Source of the DNA: Anaerocolumna sp. AGMB13020
GTDB taxonomy: Bacteria > Bacillota > Clostridia > Lachnospirales > Lachnospiraceae
DNA: 64,000 nucleotides
Direction of reading: 5' to 3'
Assembly (NCBI RefSeq): GCF_033100115.1
Contig: NZ_CP136910.1
Coordinates: 4,715,001 to 4,779,000, forward strand
Shown: one piece after another, positions 7,409 through 15,390 of the stretch
Layout of the letters: each line of letters begins with the position of its first letter
How positions within the stretch are numbered: the first letter of the stretch is position 1
Position numbers and translations under genes: made by a program
The notes under the pieces: model-generated
Database searches by the model: none
What the model saw: only the letters and a program-made list of their open reading frames with translations
Told to the model about the DNA's origin: nothing

Positions 7409-8358
7409 TGGATGTTATAGTAGTAGGCATTAAAACATATAGACAGAAGATAAAAAAAGATATATCATTTAGTGGTGAATATCATGGTAAAGGTCCAATT
7501 AAGAATGTTTTGATTGCCAGCGGTATCATAAAACATCTAAACGCATACACTGATACCATAGTAGATTACAAAAATCTTATACTATTCAAAGCTCAAAGCG
7601 GTAAAAACAATAGCAGAAAATCAGATACAGTGGCAACGAAATTAAAAGAATATTTTGACAGATGTCTAGAAACGCAAGGATATATGTTGACAGAAGATGC
7701 CGGTAATTATATGGGAAAGATGTTTGGAGAGGTGATCAATAACTGTGAAATACATGGTGGTGTTAACTCTATTTGGTATACTATAGGACATTATGAAATG
7801 AAAGAAGATGGATGTGGAGAATTTCAATTAGCAATTTTCAATTTCGGTGATTCTATAAGCCAAAGAATAAGATCAAAAGAGACAACTGCCGAAATAAAGG
7901 ATTTATTAAATAAAATGAATGAGATACATAAACCAAATTATGGGGCAAACTGGAATCAAGATGCTATGTATACTGTACTATCTCTTCAAGAAGGAATAAG
8001 CAGGCTTAAGGATAGGAATAATCCAGGAAATAAAAAGAGAGGTACAGGAACTATTAGATTGATGGAAAGCTTATATACGATAGGAATGTCAAAACCTGGT
8101 AAAGAACCAGATTTATCAATAACCTCAGGAAATATAAACATAAAGTTTAGTAATAAGTATAGTTTGGATAATGTTTTGTTTAATGATAATATAATGGGTA
8201 ACAATTTAAGAAAGATAATAGCTTTTAATAACGATAATGACATATATAAACCTGCAGATAGTAACAATGTTAGAATTATGAAAGAGACTTTTCCAGGAAC
8301 GGTTATTTCAATAAAGTTTTATCTAGATGGAAAGTATCTTCAAACCTTTGCAGAATAA
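7408..8358 (+). CDS. GHKL-type (HATPase_c) ATP-binding protein
   Basis: A 316-residue protein with Bergerat-fold signs: an N-box-like helix G-E-V-I-N-N-C-E-I-H-G-G (about residues 108-119), a possible G1 box F-N-F-G-D-S-I and a G2 box K-R-G-T-G-T-I-R-L (about 211-219). It lacks histidine-kinase H-box or receiver features, so it resembles anti-sigma-type or MutL/topo-like ATPases. It is followed after 11 bp by a STAS-like gene, an association reminiscent of kinase/STAS partner switching. Translation start overlaps the preceding stop. Confidence 0.72.
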   Translation: MDVIVVGIKTYRQKIKKDISFSGEYHGKGPIKNVLIASGIIKHLNAYTDTIVDYKNLILFKAQSGKNNSRKSDTVATKLKEYFDRCLETQGYMLTEDAGNYMGKMFGEVINNCEIHGGVNSIWYTIGHYEMKEDGCGEFQLAIFNFGDSISQRIRSKETTAEIKDLLNKMNEIHKPNYGANWNQDAMYTVLSLQEGISRLKDRNNPGNKKRGTGTIRLMESLYTIGMSKPGKEPDLSITSGNINIKFSNKYSLDNVLFNDNIMGNNLRKIIAFNNDNDIYKPADSNNVRIMKETFPGTVISIKFYLDGKYLQTFAE

Positions 8359-8369
8359 AGGAGCTTGCT

Positions 8370-8708
8370 ATGGAAATTAACGAAATAAACAAAATTAATA
8401 TGCATAATCACAAGTCAGAAGGATCAAAAATATATTCAGGGCGAGATTTGGGAATTGAAGTCAGGGATTTAATTGATTTGGATTCTAAGGATAAAGATGA
8501 TAACAAATATAATATGATATTTCCTGATGATACTGTATCTATTAATTCTTCATATTTTGGAGGGTTATTTGAAACTAGCATAATCAAACTTGGTAGAGAA
8601 AAATTTTTAGAAAAATATAATTTTATCTATGCTGATGGAAAAGAATTAAAAGATGCTTTACAACGGAACATTGATGAAGGAATAGATGATGCATTAAAAG
8701 AATTCTAG
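8370..8708 (+). CDS. STAS-like (DUF4325-type) protein
   Basis: A 112-residue protein with AAAGGAGCTTGCT before its ATG. The C-terminal two-thirds fit the STAS-like DUF4325 pattern: I-N-S-S-Y-F-G-G-L-F at about 70-79, then a helix and K-Y-N-F-I-Y-A-D. The serine pair at the start of the S-S-Y-F motif is where STAS anti-anti-sigma proteins are phosphorylated, but that role is only a suggestion. Co-directional with the GHKL ATPase before and a membrane protein after it. Confidence 0.72.
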   Translation: MEINEINKINMHNHKSEGSKIYSGRDLGIEVRDLIDLDSKDKDDNKYNMIFPDDTVSINSSYFGGLFETSIIKLGREKFLEKYNFIYADGKELKDALQRNIDEGIDDALKEF

Positions 8709-8722
8709 TGGAGTGAATGCCA

Positions 8723-9271
8723 ATGCGAGAAAACTGGGAATATATTTCAGAAATAATACAAGCCATAATTGGTGCTGGAAACATTTTTGTTGTATGGAAG
8801 ATTTTTAGGTCTGAGAATTCGGAAAGAAAAAAAGAATCAAGTGAAAAAGAAGTTGCAGATAATAATAAAAGGCTAGTTGCTAGTAAAGAATTGTGGTACT
8901 CTGAGATCGTTATAAAACGTTCAGTTGTAGCTGTAGAAGAATTTTTTGATAAAAACAATAAATTGATATCATTAACTAAGACTAAGTTAAAGGAACACAG
9001 TGAGTATAATAAAGCTATCGATGAATTTTATGATGATTTTTATCAAGTAAAACACATTTTGCTTCCTGCTACAAAAGTATTCAATGATGATTTATCTCGA
9101 TCTTTAGGGAGGATAATACAAGAGTATTGTGATAATTTCACTGTCAATATCGAGAGCAGTTTTAATAAAAAGTTTATTGTTTCAAACTTAAAAAATCTCC
9201 CGGATACATATAAATACAAAATATTACAACAGCTTTATCAATATGATGTTAAAGCAGATGTATGCAATTAA
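8723..9271 (+). CDS. membrane-anchored coiled-coil protein (182 aa)
   Basis: The second ATG is preferred because GGAG lies 9 nt before it. One N-terminal transmembrane helix (I-I-G-A-G-N-I-F-V-V-W, about residues 12-27) is followed by a charged region and helical cytoplasmic domain. It lies 14 bp after the STAS-like gene, so it is the last gene of the GHKL/STAS operon. A membrane-bound partner or effector is a reasonable inference; no family recognised. Confidence 0.62.
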   Translation: MRENWEYISEIIQAIIGAGNIFVVWKIFRSENSERKKESSEKEVADNNKRLVASKELWYSEIVIKRSVVAVEEFFDKNNKLISLTKTKLKEHSEYNKAIDEFYDDFYQVKHILLPATKVFNDDLSRSLGRIIQEYCDNFTVNIESSFNKKFIVSNLKNLPDTYKYKILQQLYQYDVKADVCN

Positions 9272-9285
9272 TCACTACCAGTTTT

Positions 9286-9567
9286 TTAAGTTATTTTGAT
9301 TTCTGATGTTGTAATTATATAATCCCTCAGAACATTGGTCTGAGGGATTTTTGTGGTTATATTTTTGATAAATAATAATTTCAGTATATTATATATGTTA
9401 TTCCTGCATAACTTCTCTAAATTTACACCTAAAGAATAAGCAATTTTTATTGATGTTGAAACCCTGTTGTCATTCCACTTTTCTAAATCTTCAATTGTAC
9501 GTATGGGTACGGCACTTAACCAGGATACTTCCGGCACTGACAGTTTCTTATATTTTCCAAGCAACAT
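9286..9567 (-). CDS. helix-turn-helix-like protein (93 aa)
   Basis: Residues about 8-55 resemble an XRE-type HTH: L-S-V-P-E-V-S-W-L-S-A-V-P-I-R-T-I-E-D-L-E-K-W, then K-I-A-Y-S-L-G-V-N-L-E-K-L-C. The C-terminal tail is unassigned. There is no convincing ribosome-binding site before the ATG and the usual first helix is missing, so it may be a remnant. It is convergent with the GHKL operon. From 9568 to 9816 no gene is visible. Confidence 0.45.
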   Translation of the reverse strand: MLLGKYKKLSVPEVSWLSAVPIRTIEDLEKWNDNRVSTSIKIAYSLGVNLEKLCRNNIYNILKLLFIKNITTKIPQTNVLRDYIITTSEIKIT

Positions 9568-9816
9568 TAGTATAGAATTACAGATTGAATATATACAAGC
9601 ATATACTAACGGTCTGTAACTATTGCAAAATTATTAAAAATGAAAAAAGTGTATTTGATTACATTATTTTCATTTTATGAATAAATCCAATGTGAATTTT
9701 AGGTAGGGGAGATTTCTTTCTGCCTGATTATCTGAGGATATGATTAAACTGCAAATAATATAGTTGATCCATATTGTGAAAATAAAAATACAGTTAATAA
9801 TATGCAGAGTCTAATC

Positions 9817-9845
9817 TTGCCGATTATAGAAAATTGGTGTATAAT
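9817..9845 (+). promoter_or_regulatory. sigma-A promoter for the EcsC-like gene
   Basis: TTGCCG, 17-bp spacer, TATAAT, about 30 bp before the ATG at 9877, which has GGAG at good distance. Confidence 0.65.
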
Positions 9846-9876
9846 AGTGGAAAAAATAGGGCATGGAGTATATTAA

Positions 9877-10501
9877 ATGGAAGAAAGAAAAATAAAGCTA
9901 TTATTAGATACTTGTTATGAAAAAGCTCTACAAGGACTACCAACTAGTTAAGTCTGTTTATGATTTATCAGATCAATATTTAACAAAATATCGTGATCCA
10001 TATATAGCAGCTGATAAGTTGAAAATTAATCAAATAGCTAAGTGTGGTACATCAGGTTTTATTACTGGACTGGGAGGTGTGATAACATTGCCTATTGCAA
10101 TACCTGCCAATATATCAAGTGTTATATATATACAATTAAGAATGATTGCATGCATCGCTTATATTGGTGGATACGACCCTTCGGATGATGAGGTACAAAC
10201 TTTGGCATATGTATGCTTAACCGGGAGTGCAGCAGCTGACATACTAAAAAAAGCTGGTATAAATATAAGTGAAAAAATTACCGTTAATATGATTAAAAAA
10301 ATACCTGGAGCGGTACTTACAAAAATTAATCAAAAAGTTGGATTTCGATTTCTAACAAAGTTTGGAGAAAAAGGAGTAATTAATTTTGTAAAATTAGTAC
10401 CTTTAGTTGGAGGGGTAATTGGTGGGGGTGTAGATATAGCTAGAACCAAAGTAATTGCGGATAAAGCTATTAAAATATTTATAGAAGGTAAAATACAGTA
10501 A
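9877..10501 (+). pseudogene. EcsC-family protein, one-base frameshift
   Basis: From the ATG at 9877 (GGAG site) the frame reads Y-E-K-A-L-Q-G-L-P-T-S then stops. Removing one T near 9950 joins it to the frame V-Y-D-L-S-D-Q-Y-L that continues to 10501. The joined protein, about 207 residues, matches the EcsC family layout: Y-x-K-A-x-x-G-L-P, then the hydrophobic segment G-F-I-T-G-L-G-G-V-I-T-L-P-I-A-I-P-A and G-G-Y-D. A second start at 9917 exists but lacks a ribosome-binding site. Either a recent pseudogene or a sequencing error. Confidence 0.75.
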
Positions 10502-10562
10502 TATGAATAATTTAAAGGCAATGAACTAAAGATCACTACTAGTGAAAAAGGGGAGAAAAAGA

Positions 10563-10922
10563 ATGAGGTTAACAAGATTAATAGGGAAATTTATTGTTAA
10601 GGCAAGTGAATTTTGGGTGTTCTTAACTTTAACTTTTATAGATATTGTTTTATTTTTTCTAAAGCAAAATTACAAGTATGAGTTAATTTTACCTTCAGGA
10701 CTACTAGATAAAACGTTTTATATAATTGACCATATAGGTGAAGTTGGATTAAATATATTCTTAACAGTTTTATTTATGGTATTAACAATAAGTCTAATAC
10801 TTGCTGCAGTTTATAGTATATCAAAGTATATACATAGTGAAGGCAGTAGCGAACATATATTTAAGGTAATTACTAAATTTGTACTAATATTCGCAGTGTT
10901 CTTTAGTGATATTATTTGGTAG
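10563..10922 (+). CDS. small membrane protein (119 aa)
   Basis: Start at the ATG after AAAAGGGGAGAAAAAGA, not at the upstream GTG. Three hydrophobic segments (about residues 15-35, 62-85, 101-117) predict an integral membrane protein. It follows the EcsC-like gene by about 60 bp and is likely co-transcribed with it. No family recognised. Confidence 0.62.
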   Translation: MRLTRLIGKFIVKASEFWVFLTLTFIDIVLFFLKQNYKYELILPSGLLDKTFYIIDHIGEVGLNIFLTVLFMVLTISLILAAVYSISKYIHSEGSSEHIFKVITKFVLIFAVFFSDIIW

Positions 10923-10957
10923 GAGTAAATAAATTATTCTATTCACTTAGCAACTGA

Positions 10958-10990
10958 TAAAACCACCGGCATATTGTCGGTGGTTTTATT
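10958..10990 (+). terminator. rho-independent terminator
   Basis: AAAACCACCG / CGGTGGTTTT stem with a short loop, followed by ATTAT; closes the EcsC/membrane-protein transcript. Confidence 0.8.
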
Positions 10991-11017
10991 ATATAGATTT
11001 TTATTGAAAGTCATATA

Positions 11018-11167
11018 TTATTTTTTCCAATTGTCATATGCATCTTTTATCTCGGCATATAATTCGGGCATGTCCTCTTCATCAACCTCGTGCAGCATAT
11101 CAATTATGACTTTCTTCATTTCGTCAAATGATAATTTGTCGAATTCTTCATTTGATGGAAAATTCAT
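11018..11167 (-). CDS. small acidic protein (49 aa)
   Basis: A short gene with an ideal AAGGAGG site 7 nt before the ATG. The product is a 49-residue acidic helical protein (M-N-F-P-S-N-E-E-F-D, then H-E-V-D-E-E-D-M-P-E-L). Its size and charge resemble small element or phage regulatory proteins. It is the last gene before the right end of element 1. From 11168 to 11306 no gene is visible. Confidence 0.68.
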   Translation of the reverse strand: MNFPSNEEFDKLSFDEMKKVIIDMLHEVDEEDMPELYAEIKDAYDNWKK

Positions 11168-11306
11168 AAAATAACCTCCTTAGATTCAATATAAAATTAG
11201 TATGATTTACAAAGGATATTTTGTCAATCCTTGTTACATATAAACCGTTAATTACATTAATATTAAAAGAATAAAATCGAAGGGGAAAGAGCATATCATA
11301 TCACAA

Positions 11307-11328
11307 TTTTCTTGTCCTTTTTCTTGTC
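11307..11328. repeat. putative integrase arm-type sites (2 x TTTTCTTGTC)
   Basis: Two copies of TTTTCTTGTC spaced 12 bp apart, about 115 bp inside the right end of element 1. The same decamer pair with the same 12-bp spacing lies at 47948-47969, about 50 bp inside the left end of element 2. This pattern fits arm-binding sites of a tyrosine integrase. Confidence 0.62.
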
Positions 11329-11443
11329 AATTTACCCATTTTAGGCTTGTGAGAAATACTAGAACATATAACCAGTAAACGAATAGAAGCATTGATTTTA
11401 CTGTGATTTATAGTAAATAGTAATGATTAATATACATAGTATT

Positions 11444-11491
11444 TCGCCTTGCCAAGGCGAGGGTCGCGGGTTCGAATCCCGTCTCGCGCTT
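11444..11491 (+). other. attachment site (attR) of element 1: 48-bp tRNA-Gly 3' copy
   Basis: These 48 bases repeat exactly positions 47851-47898, from the anticodon stem to one base past the end of tRNA-Gly(GCC). The 5' third of the tRNA is missing, so this is not a functional gene but the duplicated crossover segment left at the right end of an element integrated in a tRNA-Gly. The matching intact tRNA should lie left of the window. Confidence 0.9.
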
Positions 11492-11502
11492 AATTGAAAA
11501 GT

Positions 11503-11541
11503 ATCGCTAATCCTTATAAAACAAGGGTTAGCGATTTTTTT
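11503..11541 (+). terminator. rho-independent terminator after attR
   Basis: CGCTAATCC / GGGTTAGCG stem followed by seven Ts. It lies where the terminator of the original tRNA-Gly gene would be before element 1 split the locus. Confidence 0.8.
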
Positions 11542-12037
11542 GCTTAAAAACATGTGTGCAGGTGTGTGCAATATCCTTTTATGTACTCAAAAGTTCATAA
11601 AGCCTTGTTGGATTCGAAATTACTCCATCGTAGGCTATAATTACTTTGTTAGGTGTATTAAATCAATTTACATTTGTATTTTGAATATGTGTGATACGCC
11701 GTACTAAAGTTTGTGGCAGTTAGTGCTTTGTCGTATTCTGTAAATATACTTTTAAGTTCGTCGAATTTCACATCTATATACGCCTTCCTACCAGATGAGA
11801 TGTAAAATACAATAAAAGTGCAGGTGCTGCATTTGACTTTACGTATCAATAAAAGTATAATTAAGGAAATTTGAATAATTACATAATGGAATTGATTATC
11901 AAAGCGAAGAAATAACGGTTTGTAATAGTGCGAGTTTAGAAAGGGTCATAACTTCTGGCCTTGTAACCAGTATATTCTGCCTGTTATGGATAAAGTTGAA
12001 GCTTGTGATGGATCTTGTTTAACAAAGGGAGGTTATA
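11542..12037. other. intergenic region without a supportable gene
   Basis: Minus-strand frame 11658-11849 codes 63 residues but starts with TTG and has no ribosome-binding site, so I do not call it. A GGGAGGT ribosome-binding site at the right end belongs to the next gene. Confidence 0.5.
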
Positions 12038-12829
12038 ATGAATAGCAAAACATGGTTTCATAAAATTTTAAAAGTAAATTTATCCTTTTTAATTGTAGTA
12101 GTATTAAGTTTACTAACTATTTATTGTAAAAATGTTAGCGCTGAAACTAGTATAGATTACTGGGATAAAAATGCAAATAAAATAGTAACTACTACGGAAA
12201 GTAAATTTTTGCAAAAGTATGGAGTAAACAATAAAAAACCCTTTTATAAAGGTTATGATGATGAAGGCAAATTAGCCGTCGAATTATATTTTGATGAAAA
12301 AACAAAAAAAGGGTGTGGGATTTCATATTACTACAGCAATCCATTTGGATTTGAAATAGATTCCTATAATACTCAAAAAGGATTTTCTTATGATAAATAT
12401 TCACTTATGCCAATTAGAAATGATATAAAGTTTAACCCCTACACGGAAGAAATTTCAAACTATAAAGAAGAAAAAACCTACAAGTTTATTAATAAAAAGC
12501 AGAGACTTATAAATTATACATCAAAAGGTATATTTAGTGGTAACGAAACAGAAAAATTAGTAGTAATGGATTTTAGTTATGATAAAAATGGAAAATTAAC
12601 TTCTAAACGTATTACTGTTAATTCTTTCATAGCGGGAAGTTATAGGAGTTCATCAGCTATCTATTATGATAAATCAGAGCGGCCATATTATAGCAACTCA
12701 TATACAACGCATGGTAGCCTTCTTGATTTTTACATATATAACGGAAATAGTAAAATTCCTAGTTATATACTTACTCTTGATGATAATCTTGGGGTGATAA
12801 ATCCTGAATTAACTAAAATAACCAAATAG
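12038..12829 (+). CDS. secreted hypothetical protein (263 aa)
   Basis: A signal peptide is clear: positive N-terminus, hydrophobic core about residues 14-30, and a probable V-S-A cleavage site near residue 35. The mature part is rich in Y, N and K with repeated F-x-Y-D-x-N/E-G-K-L-type strands, giving a beta-rich look. AAAGGGAGGTTATA precedes the ATG. No family recognised; an exported or cell-surface protein is the safest reading. Confidence 0.72.
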   Translation: MNSKTWFHKILKVNLSFLIVVVLSLLTIYCKNVSAETSIDYWDKNANKIVTTTESKFLQKYGVNNKKPFYKGYDDEGKLAVELYFDEKTKKGCGISYYYSNPFGFEIDSYNTQKGFSYDKYSLMPIRNDIKFNPYTEEISNYKEEKTYKFINKKQRLINYTSKGIFSGNETEKLVVMDFSYDKNGKLTSKRITVNSFIAGSYRSSSAIYYDKSERPYYSNSYTTHGSLLDFYIYNGNSKIPSYILTLDDNLGVINPELTKITK

Positions 12830-12869
12830 TAATAAAATTTACCGGAATTGAAAAGGAACGATTAACATA

Positions 12870-13694
12870 ATGTCTGAAGATGAAATATTAGAATTAATTG
12901 AAAGAATATCCCCCCATGCAAAGGAATATGTAGCCAATTCCATAAAAAATGTAGAAGTGTTATATTCTTTAAATTCATTAGATAATAAAGGTGTATTCAT
13001 AAAAGTTGACAATGAAGATTGTTGTATTTTTTATACTTATTTTCTTAATGAAGATAATATAGAAGATGTTTTAGAATTAATAAAGCTAAAAGCAAATGAA
13101 TACATTTCTGAAAATATAACAAAAGAGGTATGCTTTAATACATGGGGGAATAATTCCAAGATAATTAAATTAGTAAGAAATTTAGGTTTTAAATCAGATA
13201 TGGAAGGATACCACCTTGAATATCAGGATGAAAACTTACCACAATTAACTAATTGCAATTTAGTAGAAAGAAATTTTGATAATAGCAAATTAAAGGAATT
13301 TATTGATTTATTTGATACTGCATATTATCAGATGAACCTCGATAATGGTTGGCAAATAAATAGTTATGCTTTAAATGAAAAGCAATTTCAACAAAAACTT
13401 GATACTTTGAATAAACATAATCAAATCTGTTCGTTCTGGTTAAGCGGGGAATTGGTAGGTGCATATATTATTCAAGAAAACTATATTACAGATTTAGTTG
13501 TAAGACCAAGATACCAAAATCATGGCTACGGAACATACATATTAGCACATTGCATTAGAACTATGAGTTCAAACAAATCCATGGATAAGATAAGACTTCG
13601 AATAGCAAAATCAAATTCTGGTGCAAAAAAATTATATGAAAGAAATGGTTTTGCTGAGATTGCTTCTTTTGCAGAACATACTTACGTGTGCTGA
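12870..13694 (+). CDS. GNAT-family N-acetyltransferase (274 aa)
   Basis: The C-terminal 100 residues hold a GNAT fold: the acetyl-CoA loop R-P-R-Y-Q-N-H-G-Y-G-T (about residues 212-222) after the V-V strand, and N-S-G-A-K-K-L-Y-E-R-N-G-F near the end. The N-terminal half is a degenerate repeat of the same kind (K-L-V-R-N-L-G-F), as in tandem GNAT proteins. Substrate not deducible. Follows the secreted protein by 40 bp. Confidence 0.85.
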   Translation: MSEDEILELIERISPHAKEYVANSIKNVEVLYSLNSLDNKGVFIKVDNEDCCIFYTYFLNEDNIEDVLELIKLKANEYISENITKEVCFNTWGNNSKIIKLVRNLGFKSDMEGYHLEYQDENLPQLTNCNLVERNFDNSKLKEFIDLFDTAYYQMNLDNGWQINSYALNEKQFQQKLDTLNKHNQICSFWLSGELVGAYIIQENYITDLVVRPRYQNHGYGTYILAHCIRTMSSNKSMDKIRLRIAKSNSGAKKLYERNGFAEIASFAEHTYVC

Positions 13695-13782
13695 TGAAGT
13701 TGTACTCCGCCCTCAACATTAGGTTATTGATAAAGAGATTGTTCCAGGGCATGTAAGTGTATCCAGTTATGGGAATTTGCCT

Positions 13783-13832
13783 GGGAAGCCCTTTTTATAG
13801 GACTTCCTATTTTTTTGCGCGCCATAGGCGCG
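13783..13832. terminator. terminator and adjacent GC-rich hairpin
   Basis: GGAAG / CTTCC stem with a T-run (13783-13817), then CGCGCC / GGCGCG with a 3-nt loop. They separate the GNAT gene from the opposite-strand gene. The stretch 13833-13988 holds no gene. Confidence 0.6.
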
Positions 13833-13988
13833 TAAAGTTTTCTCCTACTCCGTTTGCGTCTAAATTGCTATTGCCTTATAAAACGAATTAACAATTTTAT
13901 TTTCGGTCTGTATATTTCATGAGTTTCTTATTTTTATAATGCCTTTGTTTGTTTTTTCTTTTTTGTCTCGAATTCTAGCATAAAATTA

Positions 13989-14876
13989 TTAATTTGTATA
14001 CTTTGTTCGAACGGATACCCCAGTATTAATATAGGGTGGTCCTGTGTCAAACCCCTTTAAAGCTGCTATGGTTTGTGCCATTCCAAGATATCCCATGGTG
14101 TATGGATTTTGTACCATAACCGCTTTTAAGCTTCCATTCTCAATCAATTTCTCAGTTTCAGGTGGAAAATCAAATCCTATTCCAACTATTGGAATGCTAC
14201 TTTTACTGATTGCATACCCAACACCGATCGTTGTATCCTCATTGGTACCATATATTCCAACTAAATCCGGGTTATTAGCAATATAACTATCTGCTATTAT
14301 TAATGCACTTGCTGTGTTAGGACCAAATTGAGTATTAAGCAGTTTGAAATTTCTATTAGTAGCTAATACACTACGAAAACCATTAACTCTATCTCTGGTA
14401 TTTGTACTCATTATGGAATCGCTAACAATTCCTATTGTGCCTTGTCTATATCCGGCGGCTGCCAATTCAATAATCATATTTTCACCAGCAGTAACACCAG
14501 CGATGTAATCATTCGTTGCTAGTGTTACAATGCCTTTCTCAGTGGAAGGAGTATCTAGATATATAATTTTTACACCTAAGGATTTTGCATATTCTATTGC
14601 ACTGGATACTCCTACAGGATCGAGAGCAGCTATTAGCATAGCATCTGCACCGTTGTTTGCGGCATTCGTTATTATTTCTATTTGCTTATTTACAGATCTT
14701 TCCTGAGGAGCATCCCAAATAAAACTAGCACCTACTAAGCTAGCCATATCATTGATTCCTTGATTAATGATAAACCAGAAATTACTGATTTTGTCCTTGG
14801 ATATATAGTAGATATTGTAATCCTCTAAGTTAGATAGTCTTATAAGCATATTTGTATATTTATTTCTTATATGCAT
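13989..14876 (-). CDS. sugar-type periplasmic-binding-domain protein without signal peptide
   Basis: A 295-residue protein matching type I periplasmic binding (Peripla_BP_4) folds: Q-I-E-I-I-T-N-A-A-N-N-G-A-D-A-M-L-I-A, V-K-I-I-Y-L-D-T, A-T-N-D-Y-I-A-G, and Y-G-T-N-E-D-T-T-I-G-V. Such proteins normally are lipoproteins feeding an ABC sugar importer; here no signal peptide or lipobox is seen and no permease or ATPase genes flank it. It may be a soluble sensor domain or the remains of a transporter locus. AGAGG precedes the ATG. Confidence 0.75.
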   Translation of the reverse strand: MHIRNKYTNMLIRLSNLEDYNIYYISKDKISNFWFIINQGINDMASLVGASFIWDAPQERSVNKQIEIITNAANNGADAMLIAALDPVGVSSAIEYAKSLGVKIIYLDTPSTEKGIVTLATNDYIAGVTAGENMIIELAAAGYRQGTIGIVSDSIMSTNTRDRVNGFRSVLATNRNFKLLNTQFGPNTASALIIADSYIANNPDLVGIYGTNEDTTIGVGYAISKSSIPIVGIGFDFPPETEKLIENGSLKAVMVQNPYTMGYLGMAQTIAALKGFDTGPPYINTGVSVRTKYTN

Positions 14877-15101
14877 AATTAACCTCTTTTAAAAAGTAAA
14901 AAATATAGAGTATTTTATTAAATATATTCGTTAATAGCTAATCTATTCCCAATCATAATTGTTAACTCATTGTGTGAGACCGTGCGTGCGATTCTTTAGC
15001 ATCTTTTCCTCCATCCACGGATAAATTGTTATGAGGCTAATAAAGTTTGCGGAGATTTTACTATAATATGTAGAATTCAAAACTCATATCTTTTAAGATT
15101 T

Positions 15102-15243
15102 GTAAGAACTGGTGAAACGAACCTGGGGTGATTTTGTAACGGATGCATTTCGGGATGCAACAGGTGCAGATATTGTCATTACCAATGGTGGTGGCAATAT
15201 AAATGCCATAAATCAGAGTGGCAATAATATTTTTTTAGTATAA
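15102..15243 (+). pseudogene. 5'-nucleotidase C-terminal domain remnant
   Basis: The frame reads R-T-G-E-T-N-L-G, then after a one-base shift D-F-V-T-D-A-F-R-D-A-T-G-A-D and I-T-N-G-G-G-N, ending in a stop. This is the hallmark of the 5'-nucleotidase C-terminal domain (E-T-x-L-G-x-x-x-x-D-A-x-R, then T-N-G-G). Nothing upstream extends it, so only a shifted scrap of a larger gene remains. The rest of 14877-15390 is non-coding. Confidence 0.7.
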
Positions 15244-15390
15244 AAATTAATAGATTGTCATATTTATCCAGTGAGATGAATATAATAGATATATAAGATC
15301 AATTTGGTGGCTAAATTATAGATCACGTCAATTGGTATATATGTGACGGTAAGATTATATTTAGTTGACGGAGATATAGGAGAGATTTCA

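Noticed and set aside
11444..11491. Possible second tRNA-Gly gene
   Set aside because: Lacks acceptor 5' strand, D arm and promoter; it is the att duplication.
11658..11849. 63-residue minus-strand frame
   Set aside because: TTG start, no ribosome-binding site, no family; may be a scrap but cannot be supported.
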